Source of the DNA: Ornithinibacter aureus
GTDB taxonomy: Bacteria > Actinomycetota > Actinomycetes > Actinomycetales > Dermatophilaceae
Direction: 5' to 3'
Assembly: GCF_009858245.1 (NCBI RefSeq)
Contig: NZ_VMSB01000001.1
Span: 496,001-560,000, forward strand
DNA length: 64,000 bases
The position numbers and the translations under genes were made by a program. The notes under the pieces are model-generated. The model saw only the letters and a list, made by a program, of their open reading frames with translations, did no database searches and was not told the origin of the DNA. The first letter of the stretch is position 1, and the number at the start of each line of letters is the position of its first letter. This document shows, piece after piece, positions 47,323-56,515 of the stretch.

Positions 47323-48698
47323 GCACCCCCGGCGGGCGCCGCATCTTCGGCATCGAGAACGAGTACGGCATCACCTGCTCGGCCGGGGGCCAGCGCACCC
47401 TGACCCCCGACGAGGTGGCGCGCTACCTGTTCCGCAAGGTCGTCGCCTGGGGCCGGTCGAGCAACGTCTTCCTCACCAACGGGTCACGGCTCTACCTCGA
47501 CGTCGGTTCCCACCCCGAGTACGCCACCGCCGAGTGCGACTCGGTTCGCCAGGTCGTCGCCCACGACAAGGCGGGGGAGCGGATCGTCGAGGGGCTCGTC
47601 GTCGACGCCCAGCAGCGGCTGCGCGAGGACGGCGTCGCCGGCGACATCTACGTCTTCAAGAACAACACCGACTCCGCGGGCAACTCCTACGGCTGCCACG
47701 AGAACTACCTCGTGCGCCGGGCCGGGGAGTTCTCCTCGATCTCGGACACCCTGCTTCCCTTCCTCATCAGCCGCCAGATCACTTGTGGCGCAGGAAAGCT
47801 CGTCGCGACGTCCAAGGGCGCGACGTATGCCGTCAGCCAGCGGGCCGACCACATCTGGGAGGGCGTCTCCTCGGCCACGACGCGCAGCCGCCCCATCATC
47901 AACACCCGCGACGAACCGCACGCCGACGCCGAGCACTACCGCCGACTGCACGTCATCGTCGGCGACTCCAACATGAGCGAGACCACGACGATGCTCAAGG
48001 TGGGCTCAGCCGACCTGGTGCTGCGGATGATCGAGGCGGGCGTCGTCCAGCGCGACCTCACCCTGGAGAACCCCATCCGCGCGATCCGCGAGATCTCCCA
48101 CGACCGCACCGGGCGGCGGCCCGTGCGGCTGGCCAACGGCCGCCAGATGAGCGCCCTGGAGATCCAGGGGGAGTACTACGCCAAGGCCTGCGAGTTCATC
48201 GAGCGTGAAGGCGCGACCGACCCGCTGCACGAACGGGTCCTCGAGCTGTGGGGGCGCACGCTGCAGGCCGTGGAGAGCGACGACCTCGGCCTCGTCGACA
48301 CCGAGATCGACTGGGTCATCAAGTACCGGTTGCTCGACGACTACGCGACCCGTAACGGCCTGCCCCTCGAGCACCCCCGGCTGGCCCAGATCGACCTCGC
48401 CTACCACGACATCGATCGCAGCAGAGGGCTGTTCTACCTGCTCCAGCGGCGTGGCCGGGCGGCCCGGGTCGTCAGCGACCCCGAGGTCTTCTCGGCCAAG
48501 GTCAACCCGCCGCCGACGACGCGCGCCAAGCTGCGGGGCGACTTCATCCGGGCGGCGAAGGCCAACCGTCGGGACTTCACCGTCGACTGGGTGCACCTCA
48601 AGCTCAACGACCAGGCCCAGCGCACCGTGCTGTGCAAGGACCCGTTCCTCGCGGTCGATGCCCGGGTGGAGCGCCTCATCGAGGGCATGACCGCCTGA
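47319..48698 (+). CDS. pafA: Pup--protein ligase
   Basis: PafA attaches Pup-Glu to substrate lysines using ATP. The 459-residue protein is the paralogue of Dop. It has [13 protein letters not shown] (metal-binding Glu), [16 protein letters not shown] with the catalytic Asp in the YLD segment, [21 protein letters not shown] and [21 protein letters not shown]. It lacks the Dop-loop insert. The GTG start overlaps the prcA stop. The last genes of the pupylation set, pafB and pafC, lie after three unrelated genes. Confidence 0.97.
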   Translation: MSTPGGRRIFGIENEYGITCSAGGQRTLTPDEVARYLFRKVVAWGRSSNVFLTNGSRLYLDVGSHPEYATAECDSVRQVVAHDKAGERIVEGLVVDAQQRLREDGVAGDIYVFKNNTDSAGNSYGCHENYLVRRAGEFSSISDTLLPFLISRQITCGAGKLVATSKGATYAVSQRADHIWEGVSSATTRSRPIINTRDEPHADAEHYRRLHVIVGDSNMSETTTMLKVGSADLVLRMIEAGVVQRDLTLENPIRAIREISHDRTGRRPVRLANGRQMSALEIQGEYYAKACEFIEREGATDPLHERVLELWGRTLQAVESDDLGLVDTEIDWVIKYRLLDDYATRNGLPLEHPRLAQIDLAYHDIDRSRGLFYLLQRRGRAARVVSDPEVFSAKVNPPPTTRAKLRGDFIRAAKANRRDFTVDWVHLKLNDQAQRTVLCKDPFLAVDARVERLIEGMTA

Positions 48699-48771
48699 GC
48701 GAGCCGGGGTGGCGGGGACGGCATCCAGCGTTCTCCCAGCCTGCGATGTGCAACCTCACAAGGGGCGCGGT

Positions 48772-48820
48772 TATCGTGGATGACCGTTGCCCGCTGCCGG
48801 GCAGCACCCCCGACCGAAGG
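48772..48820 (+). promoter_or_regulatory. promoter and leader of the FKBP lipoprotein gene
   Basis: A -10-like TATCGT (48772-48777) precedes a leader holding a 6-bp hairpin (TGCCCG 48788-48793 with CGGGCA 48798-48803). The ribosome site GAAGG (48816-48820) lies eight bases before GTG 48829. This gene is one of the few here with a normal leader. Confidence 0.4.
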
Positions 48821-48828
48821 TTCCACAC

Positions 48829-49785
48829 GTGTCACGTCGCGTCACCACCACCCTGTCCGCCGCCGCCCTGGCCTGCGCCCTCGTCCTCAGCGGATGTGGC
48901 GAGGAGAGCGCCCCGACCGCCAGCACCTCAGCGGCCCTGAGCGCCATCACCGTCGAGGGAACTGACGCCAAGAAGGCGCCCACCGTGAAGGTCGACGCCC
49001 CGGTCACGGTGACCAAGACCGAGTCCAAGGTGCTCACCGAGGGCACGGGCGCCGCCATCACCGAGGACGACCTCGTCTCGATCCAGGCGATCATCCTCAA
49101 CGGCACCGACGGCAAGCAGGCCCACAGCACGTGGGAGACCGGGCCCGTCGGCCTCGACCTCGGCGCGCAGGACCTCTTCGGCTCGTTCAAGAGCCAGCTT
49201 CCGGGCAAGAAGATCGGCTCGCGGGTGCTCATCACGTCCACCCCCGCCGACGCCTTCGGTGAGCAGGGCAACCCCGACCTCGCGATGACGGCCGACGACC
49301 CCGTCGTGTTCGTCGTCGACGTCGTCGGCGCGACGAAGGTGCTCGCGCAGGCCGAGGGCAAGGCGGTCGCCCCGAAGGCGGGCCTTCCGACCGTGACGAT
49401 GAACGACGGCAAGCCCGCGACGATCACCGTCCCCAAGGGCGCCAAGGCACCTGCCAAGACGGTCGTCCAGCCGCTCATCACCGGCACCGGGCCTGAGGTC
49501 AAGGCCGGCCAGACCGTGCGCGTCTCCTACACCGGCGCCCTGCTCAAGGACGGCAGCGTCTTCGACTCCAGCGCCAACCGACCGGAGCAGCCGTACTTCG
49601 ACTTCGCCGCTGGTCAGGGTCAGGTCATCTCGGGCTGGGACAAGAGCATCGTGGGGCAGAAGGTCGGCAGCCGACTCCTGCTCGTCATCCCGCCGGCCGA
49701 GGGCTACGGCGAGGCCGGCAGCCCGCCGAAGATCGCCGGCACCGACACCCTCGTCTTCGTCGTCGACATCCTCGCCGCGTACTGA
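48829..49785 (+). CDS. FKBP-type peptidyl-prolyl isomerase lipoprotein, two FKBP domains
   Basis: This 318-residue protein has a lipoprotein signal (TLSAAALACALVLSGC, lipobox LSGC). The first FKBP-like domain (about 55-165) has lost several active-site residues. The second is complete (about 215-318: VRVSYTGALLKDGSVFDSS, GQVISGWDKSIVGQKVGSR, IPPAEGYGE). It probably helps secreted proteins fold at the outer face of the membrane. GTG 48829 is chosen for its ribosome site and because it yields a proper signal peptide. A second FKBP gene follows. Confidence 0.9.
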   Translation: MSRRVTTTLSAAALACALVLSGCGEESAPTASTSAALSAITVEGTDAKKAPTVKVDAPVTVTKTESKVLTEGTGAAITEDDLVSIQAIILNGTDGKQAHSTWETGPVGLDLGAQDLFGSFKSQLPGKKIGSRVLITSTPADAFGEQGNPDLAMTADDPVVFVVDVVGATKVLAQAEGKAVAPKAGLPTVTMNDGKPATITVPKGAKAPAKTVVQPLITGTGPEVKAGQTVRVSYTGALLKDGSVFDSSANRPEQPYFDFAAGQGQVISGWDKSIVGQKVGSRLLLVIPPAEGYGEAGSPPKIAGTDTLVFVVDILAAY

Positions 49786-49843
49786 CGCATCTCGCCCTGA
49801 CACCACTCGTCCTGACACCCCTCCTGCACGAAAGCGACCACCC

Positions 49844-50221
49844 ATGAGCACCGAGCCCACCCGCCCCGAGATCGACTTCCCGGGCGAGGTCCCGAGCGAC
49901 CTCGTCATCGAGGACATCACCGTCGGTGACGGCGCCGAGGCCACCCCGGGCAGCACCGTGTCCGCGCACTACGTCGGTGTTGCCCACTCCACCGGCGAGG
50001 AGTTCGACGCCTCGTGGAACCGCGGCGCGCCGCTGGACTTCCGCCTGGGTGTCGGCATGGTCATCGCCGGCTGGGACCAGGGCATCGCCGGCATGAAGGT
50101 CGGCGGCCGGCGCAAGCTGACCATCCCGCCGCACCTGGGCTACGGCGAGCGCGGCGCCGGTGGCGCAATCGCGCCCGGCGAGACGCTGATCTTCGTGGTC
50201 GACCTCATGGACGTCCGCTGA
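49844..50221 (+). CDS. FKBP-type peptidyl-prolyl isomerase, cytoplasmic
   Basis: This 125-residue single-domain FKBP has VSAHYVGVAHSTGEEFDASW, GMVIAGWDQGIAGMKVGGRR and IPPHLGYGERGAGG. The aromatic and acidic active-site residues (Tyr, Phe, Asp, Trp) are kept. It lacks a signal peptide. It catalyses proline cis-trans isomerisation. The 3' end overlaps the convergent DUF3866 gene by 17 bases. Confidence 0.93.
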   Translation: MSTEPTRPEIDFPGEVPSDLVIEDITVGDGAEATPGSTVSAHYVGVAHSTGEEFDASWNRGAPLDFRLGVGMVIAGWDQGIAGMKVGGRRKLTIPPHLGYGERGAGGAIAPGETLIFVVDLMDVR

Positions 50222-51320
50222 CCGAGGGATCGATCGACGCAGCAGCATGAACGCCCGCGGCGGCAGCCGCGAGGAACGGGGCGGGGTCTGAATCCAGACC
50301 CCGCCCCATCGTGCTCAGGGCGACGGGCGAGGTGCGCAGTGCCTCGAGCAGTCCGTCGGCAGGCACCTCGACCACCGTGAGCCGGGCCCGCGCCGTGATC
50401 ACCAGGGTGCGCAGCTGTTCACGCACGAGCGCGTCGAGCTCGGCATCCGGCAGCGTGGTCACGGGGACGTCCGCCGCGGTGAGCAGGGCGCGACCGTAGG
50501 CCGTGCGGCTGTGGTGGCTGATGCCGCGGTGCCGCTCGCGCAGGTCGGCACCAGACACGCGCACCGACGCGATGCCGTGTCCGCCGAGCACCTCGGCGGC
50601 GTGCAGGGCGTCGGCGCACCCGACCCCGGAGTAGCCCCACCGGGTGCCGGTGCCCACGTTGCCCGGCCCCTGCGTCACGACGGCGACGTCCGCACCGACG
50701 ACGTGCCGCGCCGCGAGCAGGCCGGTGTGCGTCGTCACCGCCTCGTGGTCCCCACCGAACGCCTGGCCGACGGTGATCGTGGACGCCAACCACCCGGCAT
50801 CCGTGAGGCCTGCGACGGCTCTCGAGAACGCCGCGGGGAGGGCACCGCCGTCGGTCATGACGTAGGCGACCCTCGCGTGCGGGTGAGTGGACCGGATGCC
50901 GGCGAGCACCGCCGGGAGGGCGGAGTGCAGGTCCGCGACGACCACCGGCATCCCCGCGAGGTCGTCGGCGTCGGCGAGGTCAGCGTGGTGCGGGCTGTCC
51001 TGTTCGTCGACGGCGAGCAGCATCTGCTGCATCGGGGTGTACCGCGCCTTGACGATGTGCCCGGGTCCGGTCTCCGGGTCGGCCGGAAGGTGGTCGGTGC
51101 GGGCCACGACGAACGCGAGCCCCCCGGTGCCGAGCCCGCGCAGCAGGGCCGACGCGTTGAGCAGCACCCGCTCGCCGACGGCGGGTTCGCCGACCATCGC
51201 GGTGTAAGCGAGCGCCCGAACAGGCGGATCGGCCGTCTCGTCCAGGGCCACGGAGTACTCCACGGCGCCCGGCCATCGACGCACCTGCTCGACCACGGTC
51301 CCGGCTCGCCACTGCATCAC
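50205..51320 (-). CDS. DUF3866 family protein
   Basis: This 371-residue protein matches DUF3866. It begins QWRAGTVVEQVRRWPGAVEYSV, has HIVKARYTPMQQMLLAVDEQDSP, and a glycine-rich GPGNVGTGTRWGYSGV segment. Function is unknown. GTG 51320 is chosen because TACGCT (minus strand 51333-51328) ends seven bases before it; ATG 51317 is three bases further. It is divergent from pafB, and the two promoters are 10 bases apart. Confidence 0.83.
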   Translation of the reverse strand: MMQWRAGTVVEQVRRWPGAVEYSVALDETADPPVRALAYTAMVGEPAVGERVLLNASALLRGLGTGGLAFVVARTDHLPADPETGPGHIVKARYTPMQQMLLAVDEQDSPHHADLADADDLAGMPVVVADLHSALPAVLAGIRSTHPHARVAYVMTDGGALPAAFSRAVAGLTDAGWLASTITVGQAFGGDHEAVTTHTGLLAARHVVGADVAVVTQGPGNVGTGTRWGYSGVGCADALHAAEVLGGHGIASVRVSGADLRERHRGISHHSRTAYGRALLTAADVPVTTLPDAELDALVREQLRTLVITARARLTVVEVPADGLLEALRTSPVALSTMGRGLDSDPAPFLAAAAAGVHAAASIDPSVSGRP

Positions 51321-51342
51321 GCTCGGCAGCGTATCCGTCAGG

Positions 51343-51348
51343 TAGCGT
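51343..51348 (+). promoter_or_regulatory. leaderless -10 element of pafB
   Basis: TAGCGT ends seven bases before GTG 51356 and heads the pafB-pafC-tat group. The divergent -10 of the DUF3866 gene is at 51328-51333. Confidence 0.5.
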
Positions 51349-51355
51349 CTGGCGG

Positions 51356-52366
51356 GTGAGCAACGAGCCCGGCGCAGGCACCCCCTCGGCGGCACAGGTG
51401 AAGACCGAGCGACTGCTCAACCTCGTGCTGGTGCTGCTCTACACCCGCCGGCCGCTGCCCAAGGCGCAGATCCGCTCGCTCGTGCCGCAGTACGGGCAGT
51501 CGGCGTCGACCGAGGCCTTCGAGAGGATGTTCGAGCGCGACAAGGACGAGCTGCGCGAGCTCGGCATACCGCTGGTCACCGAGGACATCGACCCGCTGCA
51601 CGAGGACGAGCCCGGCTACCGCATCCACCAGCGCGAGTACGCCCTGCCCGACATCGCCTTCGAGCCCGACGAGCTCGCCGTGCTCGGGTTGGCCAGCCGC
51701 ACCTGGGCGCAGGCGAGCCTGGCCGGCCCGGCCGCTGCCGCCCTGCGCAAGCTGCGCGCTGCCGGGGTCGAGCGCGACGTCGACGCGCTCATCGGCATCG
51801 AACCACGGCTGCGCACCACCGAACCCGCCTTCGACGCCGTCAAGGACGGTGTGTTGCGACGGGTGGTGCTGACCTTCGGCTACCGGCGCCCCGAGGCCAC
51901 CGAGGTGCAGGTGCGCACGGTGCAGCCGTGGTCACTCGTCTCCTGGCACGGGAGGTGGTACCTCAACGCCTACGACCTCGAGCGCGAGGCGCCGCGTGTG
52001 TTCCGCCTCTCGCGGATCGTGGGAACCGTGAAGGCCTCGGGCCGCGCAGGTGCGTTCGAGGTTCCTGAGGACCACGAGCCCCAGTCGATGGTTCGCCGGG
52101 TGGCGCGACCCCAGACCCAACCGAGCCCGGCCGTGCTGCGCGTTCGCCGCGACACCGGGCACAGCCTGCGTCGTCGGGCCCGCACCGTCGGGTCCGTCGA
52201 CGACACGTGGGACCTCGTCGACCTCGACCACGGCGACCTCGACGCCTTCGCCGAGGAACTCGCCGGCTACGGCCCCGACGTCGTCGTGGAGCAGCCGCCC
52301 GAGCTGGTCGACGCCGTCGTCGAGCGACTGCGCGGGGCGCTGGCTGCCCACGGGGGGATGGGCTGA
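51356..52366 (+). CDS. pafB: WYL-domain transcriptional activator subunit PafB
   Basis: PafB pairs with PafC to activate LexA-independent DNA-damage genes in mycobacteria. The 336-residue protein has an N-terminal winged helix (KTERLLNLVLVLLYTRRPLPKAQI), a WYL domain around WSLVSWHGRWYLNAYDLER and a C-terminal WCX extension. It is named for proximity to pafA, not for a role in pupylation. Its TGA overlaps the pafC ATG by one base. Confidence 0.93.
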   Translation: MSNEPGAGTPSAAQVKTERLLNLVLVLLYTRRPLPKAQIRSLVPQYGQSASTEAFERMFERDKDELRELGIPLVTEDIDPLHEDEPGYRIHQREYALPDIAFEPDELAVLGLASRTWAQASLAGPAAAALRKLRAAGVERDVDALIGIEPRLRTTEPAFDAVKDGVLRRVVLTFGYRRPEATEVQVRTVQPWSLVSWHGRWYLNAYDLEREAPRVFRLSRIVGTVKASGRAGAFEVPEDHEPQSMVRRVARPQTQPSPAVLRVRRDTGHSLRRRARTVGSVDDTWDLVDLDHGDLDAFAEELAGYGPDVVVEQPPELVDAVVERLRGALAAHGGMG

Positions 52367-53346
52367 TGGCTGGTTTCGCGACGGAGAGCGCCACCGCCCG
52401 GCTGGCGCGCCTGCTGACGATGGTGCCGTGGCTGGTCAACCGCCAGGGCATCGACCTGCGCCAGGCGGCCGACGACCTCGGGGTCAGCGTCGACCAGCTC
52501 GAAGCCGACCTCAACCTGCTCTTCCTGTGCGGTTACGGGCAGATGCCCGACGAGCTGATCGAGGCCGACTGGGAGGAGGGCCGGGTCTTCATCGGCAACG
52601 CCGACACCATCGCCCGGCCCCTGCGGCTGGGGGTCGACGAGGCGGTGACCCTGATCGTGGGCCTGCGGGCGCTGCGCGAGGTTCCCGGCCTGGGCGATCG
52701 TGATGCCGTCGAGCGGGCCCTGGCCAAGCTCGAGGATGCCGCGGGGTCGGCTGCCGCTCCCGCCGCGCGAGTGCGGGCCGAGGTGGCCGACGGCGGTTCG
52801 TCGGAGGTGCTGGCCCGAGTGCGCCGGGCCGTCACCGACCGGCGCCGCGTGCACCTGCGCTACCTCGTGCCTGCCCGCGACGAGGCCACCGAGCGCGACG
52901 TCGACCCCATGCGCGTGGTGGGCATGGACGGCCGGTGGTACCTCGAGGGCTGGTGCCATCGGGCGGGGGACACCCGGATGTTCCGGCTGGACCGCATCGA
53001 GGAGCTCACGGTCCTCGACGTCGACGGAACCCCGCCCGCCCACGCCCGTGAACGTGACCTCTCGGAAGGCACCTTCCGTCCGGCAGCGGACGACCTCCTG
53101 GTCACGGTCCACCTGTTGCCGGGGGCGACCTGGGTGGCCGACTACTACCCGGTCGAGTCCAGCGAGGAGATCTCGGCCGCTGACGGCGGCGGCCTCATGG
53201 TGCGGCTGCGCACCGCGGACACCGCCTGGCTGCGGCGTCTGGTCTGGCGTCTGGGCGGACGTGGTGTCGTGCTCGACCCGCCGCAGGTGGTCGCCGAGGT
53301 GGCGGCCGGGGCCGCTGCCGCCCTCACGGCGTACGGGGAGGGCTGA
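52366..53346 (+). CDS. pafC: WYL-domain transcriptional activator subunit PafC
   Basis: This 326-residue partner of PafB has a similar layout. The winged helix is ARLARLLTMVPWLVNRQGIDLRQAADDLGVS, followed by a WYL region (GMDGRWYLEGWCHRAGDTRMFRLDR) and a WCX domain. In PafBC the WYL domains sense damage, probably by binding single-stranded DNA. The gene is translationally coupled to pafB and followed by a small membrane protein and tatA. Confidence 0.93.
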   Translation: MAGFATESATARLARLLTMVPWLVNRQGIDLRQAADDLGVSVDQLEADLNLLFLCGYGQMPDELIEADWEEGRVFIGNADTIARPLRLGVDEAVTLIVGLRALREVPGLGDRDAVERALAKLEDAAGSAAAPAARVRAEVADGGSSEVLARVRRAVTDRRRVHLRYLVPARDEATERDVDPMRVVGMDGRWYLEGWCHRAGDTRMFRLDRIEELTVLDVDGTPPAHARERDLSEGTFRPAADDLLVTVHLLPGATWVADYYPVESSEEISAADGGGLMVRLRTADTAWLRRLVWRLGGRGVVLDPPQVVAEVAAGAAAALTAYGEG

Positions 53347-53349
53347 GCG

Positions 53350-53664
53350 ATGCTGCCGTGGTGGGGTTGGTTCCTGGTGTGGACGGTGCTGCTCGCCGCC
53401 TCGGCTGCCCTGATCGGGCAGCGTGCCTGGCGGGTGTGGGGGAGCGTCAAGGGTGTGAGCCGCGAGGCTGCTCGCGCGAGTGCCCTGGTCGCCGAGCTCG
53501 AGGCGCGAGCCGACGAACTTCGCGACCTGGAGCCAGCGCCCCCGGCCGTCACACAGTCTCCTCTCAGGATGCGCGAGGAGTATCGGGCGGGCAAGGCCGC
53601 GACACGGGCGGCCCGCCGTGCACGCCGGGCGGAGCGCCTGCCGCCCTGGGCACGCGTAGACTGA
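53350..53664 (+). CDS. small membrane-anchored protein of unknown function
   Basis: This 104-residue protein has an N-terminal membrane helix ([20 protein letters not shown]), then a helical region ([19 protein letters not shown]) and an arginine/alanine-rich basic tail. It lies between pafC and tatA, three bases after the pafC stop, so it is in the operon. Its family is not recognised. Confidence 0.75.
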   Translation: MLPWWGWFLVWTVLLAASAALIGQRAWRVWGSVKGVSREAARASALVAELEARADELRDLEPAPPAVTQSPLRMREEYRAGKAATRAARRARRAERLPPWARVD

Positions 53665-53722
53665 CCGACCAGACGCCACTGCGCCACCAGGCGTCCCACC
53701 ATCAGCACAGGAGTTGGACCCC

Positions 53723-54025
53723 ATGGGCAGGATCGGACCCACCGAGATCATCATCGTCGCGGTGCTCATCATCCTCATCTTCGGATGGAAGAAGCTCCCG
53801 GATGCCGCGCGCAGCCTCGGCCGCTCGGCTCGCGTGTTCAAGTCCGAGGTCGACGAGATGAAGAAGGAGTCCGAGGCCGCCAAGTCGGACGCCTCGAGCA
53901 CCACCGTCAAGGGTGAGCCCATCGAGCCGGCGTCCAGCGTCGACCGCGCGATCCCGACCACCGAGGGCAACGCCGTGCGGGAGAACGCACCGCGCACGGA
54001 CAACCAGTCCGGCCCCGTGGCCTGA
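53723..54025 (+). CDS. tatA: Sec-independent translocase subunit TatA
   Basis: This 100-residue protein has a short N-terminal membrane helix ([17 protein letters not shown]). The FG hinge ([16 protein letters not shown]) leads to an amphipathic helix and a charged, disordered tail. It forms the pore of the twin-arginine pathway with TatC, the next gene. ATG 53723 is chosen because AGGAG (53709-53713) is nine bases upstream; TTG 53714 would leave no spacing. Confidence 0.94.
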   Translation: MGRIGPTEIIIVAVLIILIFGWKKLPDAARSLGRSARVFKSEVDEMKKESEAAKSDASSTTVKGEPIEPASSVDRAIPTTEGNAVRENAPRTDNQSGPVA

Positions 54026-54051
54026 CCTCACCACCCGTCACCTCACCACCC

Positions 54052-54864
54052 ATGGCTCGTCTTCGTCGGCGCCCTCGCGACCCCGAGGGCCGCATGACGC
54101 TGGGCGAGCACTTCCGCGAGTTCCGGCGTCGGCTGTTCATCTGCGCCGCCTCGGTGTTCGTCGCCTCGATCGTCGCCGGCTACTTCTACGACGAGGTGTT
54201 CGCCTTCCTTCAGGCACCCTTCAGGGCGTACGCCGAATCCAATCCCGGGGTCACCGCGAGCCTGAACTTCGCCGAGGCGACAGCGGCTCTGTCCAACCTC
54301 ATCAGCCTGTCGATCTTCGTCGGGGTCATCGCGGCGAGCCCGATCATCCTGTGGCAGGCCTGGGCCTTCATCGTGCCCGGCCTGACCGGCAAGGAGAAGC
54401 GCATCTCCTTGGCCTTCCTCGCGGCGACCATCCCGTTGTTCCTGCTGGGCTGCTGGCTCGGCTACGCGATCCTGCCGCAGTCGCTGGCGATCCTCTACGG
54501 CTTCAGCCCGGATGGAACGTCGAACATCCAGCAGGTGTCGATGTACTTCTCGTTCGTCACCCGCTTCATCCTCGTGTTCGGCGTCGGCTTCCTCTTCCCG
54601 GTCGTGCTGGTCGGCCTCAACGTCATCGGGGTGCTGCCTGCGCAGCGCCTGCTCGCGGGCTGGCGCATCGCGGTGGTGTTCATCTTCGTGTTCGCGGCCG
54701 TCGCCACTCCCACTGCCGACCCGTTCACGATGTTCGTCTTCGCGGCGCCGCTCACGGTGTTGTACTTCGCGGCCTGGTTCGTCGCCCGCCTGCTCGACAA
54801 GCGCAAGGAGAAGGCGCGCCCCGACTGGCTCGACGTCGACGACAACGAGGCCTCCCCCCTGTAA
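54052..54864 (+). CDS. tatC: Sec-independent translocase subunit TatC
   Basis: TatC recognises twin-arginine signal peptides. The 270-residue protein has the N-terminal MTLGEHFREFRRRLF segment, six membrane helices, and the conserved ITRF-like SFVTRFILVFGVGFLFPVV in the middle. A charged C-terminal tail is cytoplasmic. It follows tatA by 26 bases. No tatB is visible here. Confidence 0.95.
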   Translation: MARLRRRPRDPEGRMTLGEHFREFRRRLFICAASVFVASIVAGYFYDEVFAFLQAPFRAYAESNPGVTASLNFAEATAALSNLISLSIFVGVIAASPIILWQAWAFIVPGLTGKEKRISLAFLAATIPLFLLGCWLGYAILPQSLAILYGFSPDGTSNIQQVSMYFSFVTRFILVFGVGFLFPVVLVGLNVIGVLPAQRLLAGWRIAVVFIFVFAAVATPTADPFTMFVFAAPLTVLYFAAWFVARLLDKRKEKARPDWLDVDDNEASPL

Positions 54865-54875
54865 ACCGGTTCGGG

Positions 54876-56468
54876 TCAGCCGAGGCCGGCGAGCACCTGG
54901 GCCACGATGATCTTCGCGATCATCGCCACGGGGTAGACGAGCGCGTAGGCCACGCCGACGCGGGTGTCGTAGCCGGTCTTGTCGTTGACGTAGGCGAGGA
55001 TCGCCGGCTGGGTCTGCGAGCCGGCTAGCGCCCCGGCGGTCTCCAGCCAGGTCAGCTTGCGCAGCACATGGACGCCGAGTACGAGGAGTGCGGCGGCGGA
55101 TGCCGTGAGCACCAGTCCCAGCACGGCCACCTTCCAGCCCGAGTCCGACGCCAACGCCTCGGTGATGGTCCGACCGGCGCGCACCCCGGCATACGCGAGG
55201 AACGTGACCATCCCGAGGGCCGAGAGCGACTGCGCCGCGCCGTGGGACATGGAGGTGATGACCGGCCCGACCCGACCCAGCCGGCCGAAGACGAGGCCGA
55301 CGAGCAGGGTGCCGGCAGCAGCGCCGACCGTGAAGCCGCCGCCGGGAGTGGGCACGTGCACGAGCCCGAGCGCCATGCCGGTCGCGAGCCCGAGGGCCAG
55401 CCCCCCGACGTTGATGTCGGACATGCCCCGGTCGCTGTCGCCGAGGTAGGCGCTGACGGCGGCCATCTGGTCCCGGGGGGCGATGACCCGCACCCGGTCG
55501 CCCATGGCGAGCACGAAGGTGTCGTGGGCGACGAGGTCGAGGTCGCCGCGCCGCACACGCGTCACCGCTGCGCCGAACCGCGCGTCGAGGTCGAGCTCGC
55601 CGATGGTGTGCCCGACGAGGGACTTGGTCGACAGCGTGATGCGCCGATAGTCCAGGTCCGCCCGGTCGGCGACGATGTCGTGGGACGAGACGTGACCGAG
55701 CTGGCGAGCCACGGCATCCAGCACGTCACGTGGGCCGACGACGGTGACGAGGTCGTTGTGTCCGATCACCTCGGTGTCGGCGGGCACCATGGTCGGGTTC
55801 GCGGCGTGCGCGTGCTTGAGCCGCGACACGGTGATCGCCCGGCCGTGGGCTGCTGACAGGGCGTCGACGGTGATGGGGTCGGTCGCCTCGACGCGGATCG
55901 TCTCGTGGCCGATCTCCTCGCGCCGCGACTCGCCGCCGGGGCGACGCAGCGACCAGGCGGCAACGGCGAGCATCAGGATGACGCCGCCGAGGTAGGTGAT
56001 GGAGTACCCGACCGTCGGGGCTGCCGGGTCGGCAGCGCGGGCGGATGCCGCGGCGAGCGCGGGGGTGTTGGTGAGGGCACCGGCGTACGCACCGGCGATC
56101 GTGCCGCCCCCGATGCCGAGGATGCGACCGACGACCACGGCGATGGCGCCGACGAGCGAGAGCGCACCTGCGACGACGAGCATCGTCGGCCAGCCCCGGC
56201 GCAGCGACGAGAAGAAGTGGGTGCCCGAGACGACACCCACGGTGTACGTGAAGAGCACGAGGCCGAACGTGCCGATGACCTCGGGGATCTCCAGGTCGAC
56301 GTCCACCGAGGCCGCCCAGGCGGAGACCCCCAGCGCCGCGAACAGCACGGCAGCCGGCCCGAGGTGCACCCCCTTGACGCGCACGTGCCCCAGTGCCGCG
56401 CCGAACGCGAGCAACACCGCGAGCAGGAGGAGGGGGTGTTCGGCCAGGAGGGTGAATGTCGTGTTCAC
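54876..56468 (-). CDS. YidE/AspT-type transporter with two TrkA-C domains
   Basis: This 530-residue membrane protein has two hydrophobic halves (about 1-175 and 350-530) around two soluble TrkA-C (RCK-C) domains (about 190-350), for example DLVTVVGPRDVLDAVARQLG and DRVRVIAPRDQM. This is the layout of aspartate:alanine exchanger-type (AspT/YidE/YbjL) transporters. Repeated GALTNTPALAAA and GALAGSQTQPAILAY segments mark the substrate pathway. The actual substrate is unknown. The start is GTG 56468. Confidence 0.85.
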   Translation of the reverse strand: MNTTFTLLAEHPLLLLAVLLAFGAALGHVRVKGVHLGPAAVLFAALGVSAWAASVDVDLEIPEVIGTFGLVLFTYTVGVVSGTHFFSSLRRGWPTMLVVAGALSLVGAIAVVVGRILGIGGGTIAGAYAGALTNTPALAAASARAADPAAPTVGYSITYLGGVILMLAVAAWSLRRPGGESRREEIGHETIRVEATDPITVDALSAAHGRAITVSRLKHAHAANPTMVPADTEVIGHNDLVTVVGPRDVLDAVARQLGHVSSHDIVADRADLDYRRITLSTKSLVGHTIGELDLDARFGAAVTRVRRGDLDLVAHDTFVLAMGDRVRVIAPRDQMAAVSAYLGDSDRGMSDINVGGLALGLATGMALGLVHVPTPGGGFTVGAAAGTLLVGLVFGRLGRVGPVITSMSHGAAQSLSALGMVTFLAYAGVRAGRTITEALASDSGWKVAVLGLVLTASAAALLVLGVHVLRKLTWLETAGALAGSQTQPAILAYVNDKTGYDTRVGVAYALVYPVAMIAKIIVAQVLAGLG

Positions 56469-56515
56469 CCTTGGATCGTCCCACCACGAGGATTGCTGCC
56501 ACTACCGTTCGATAC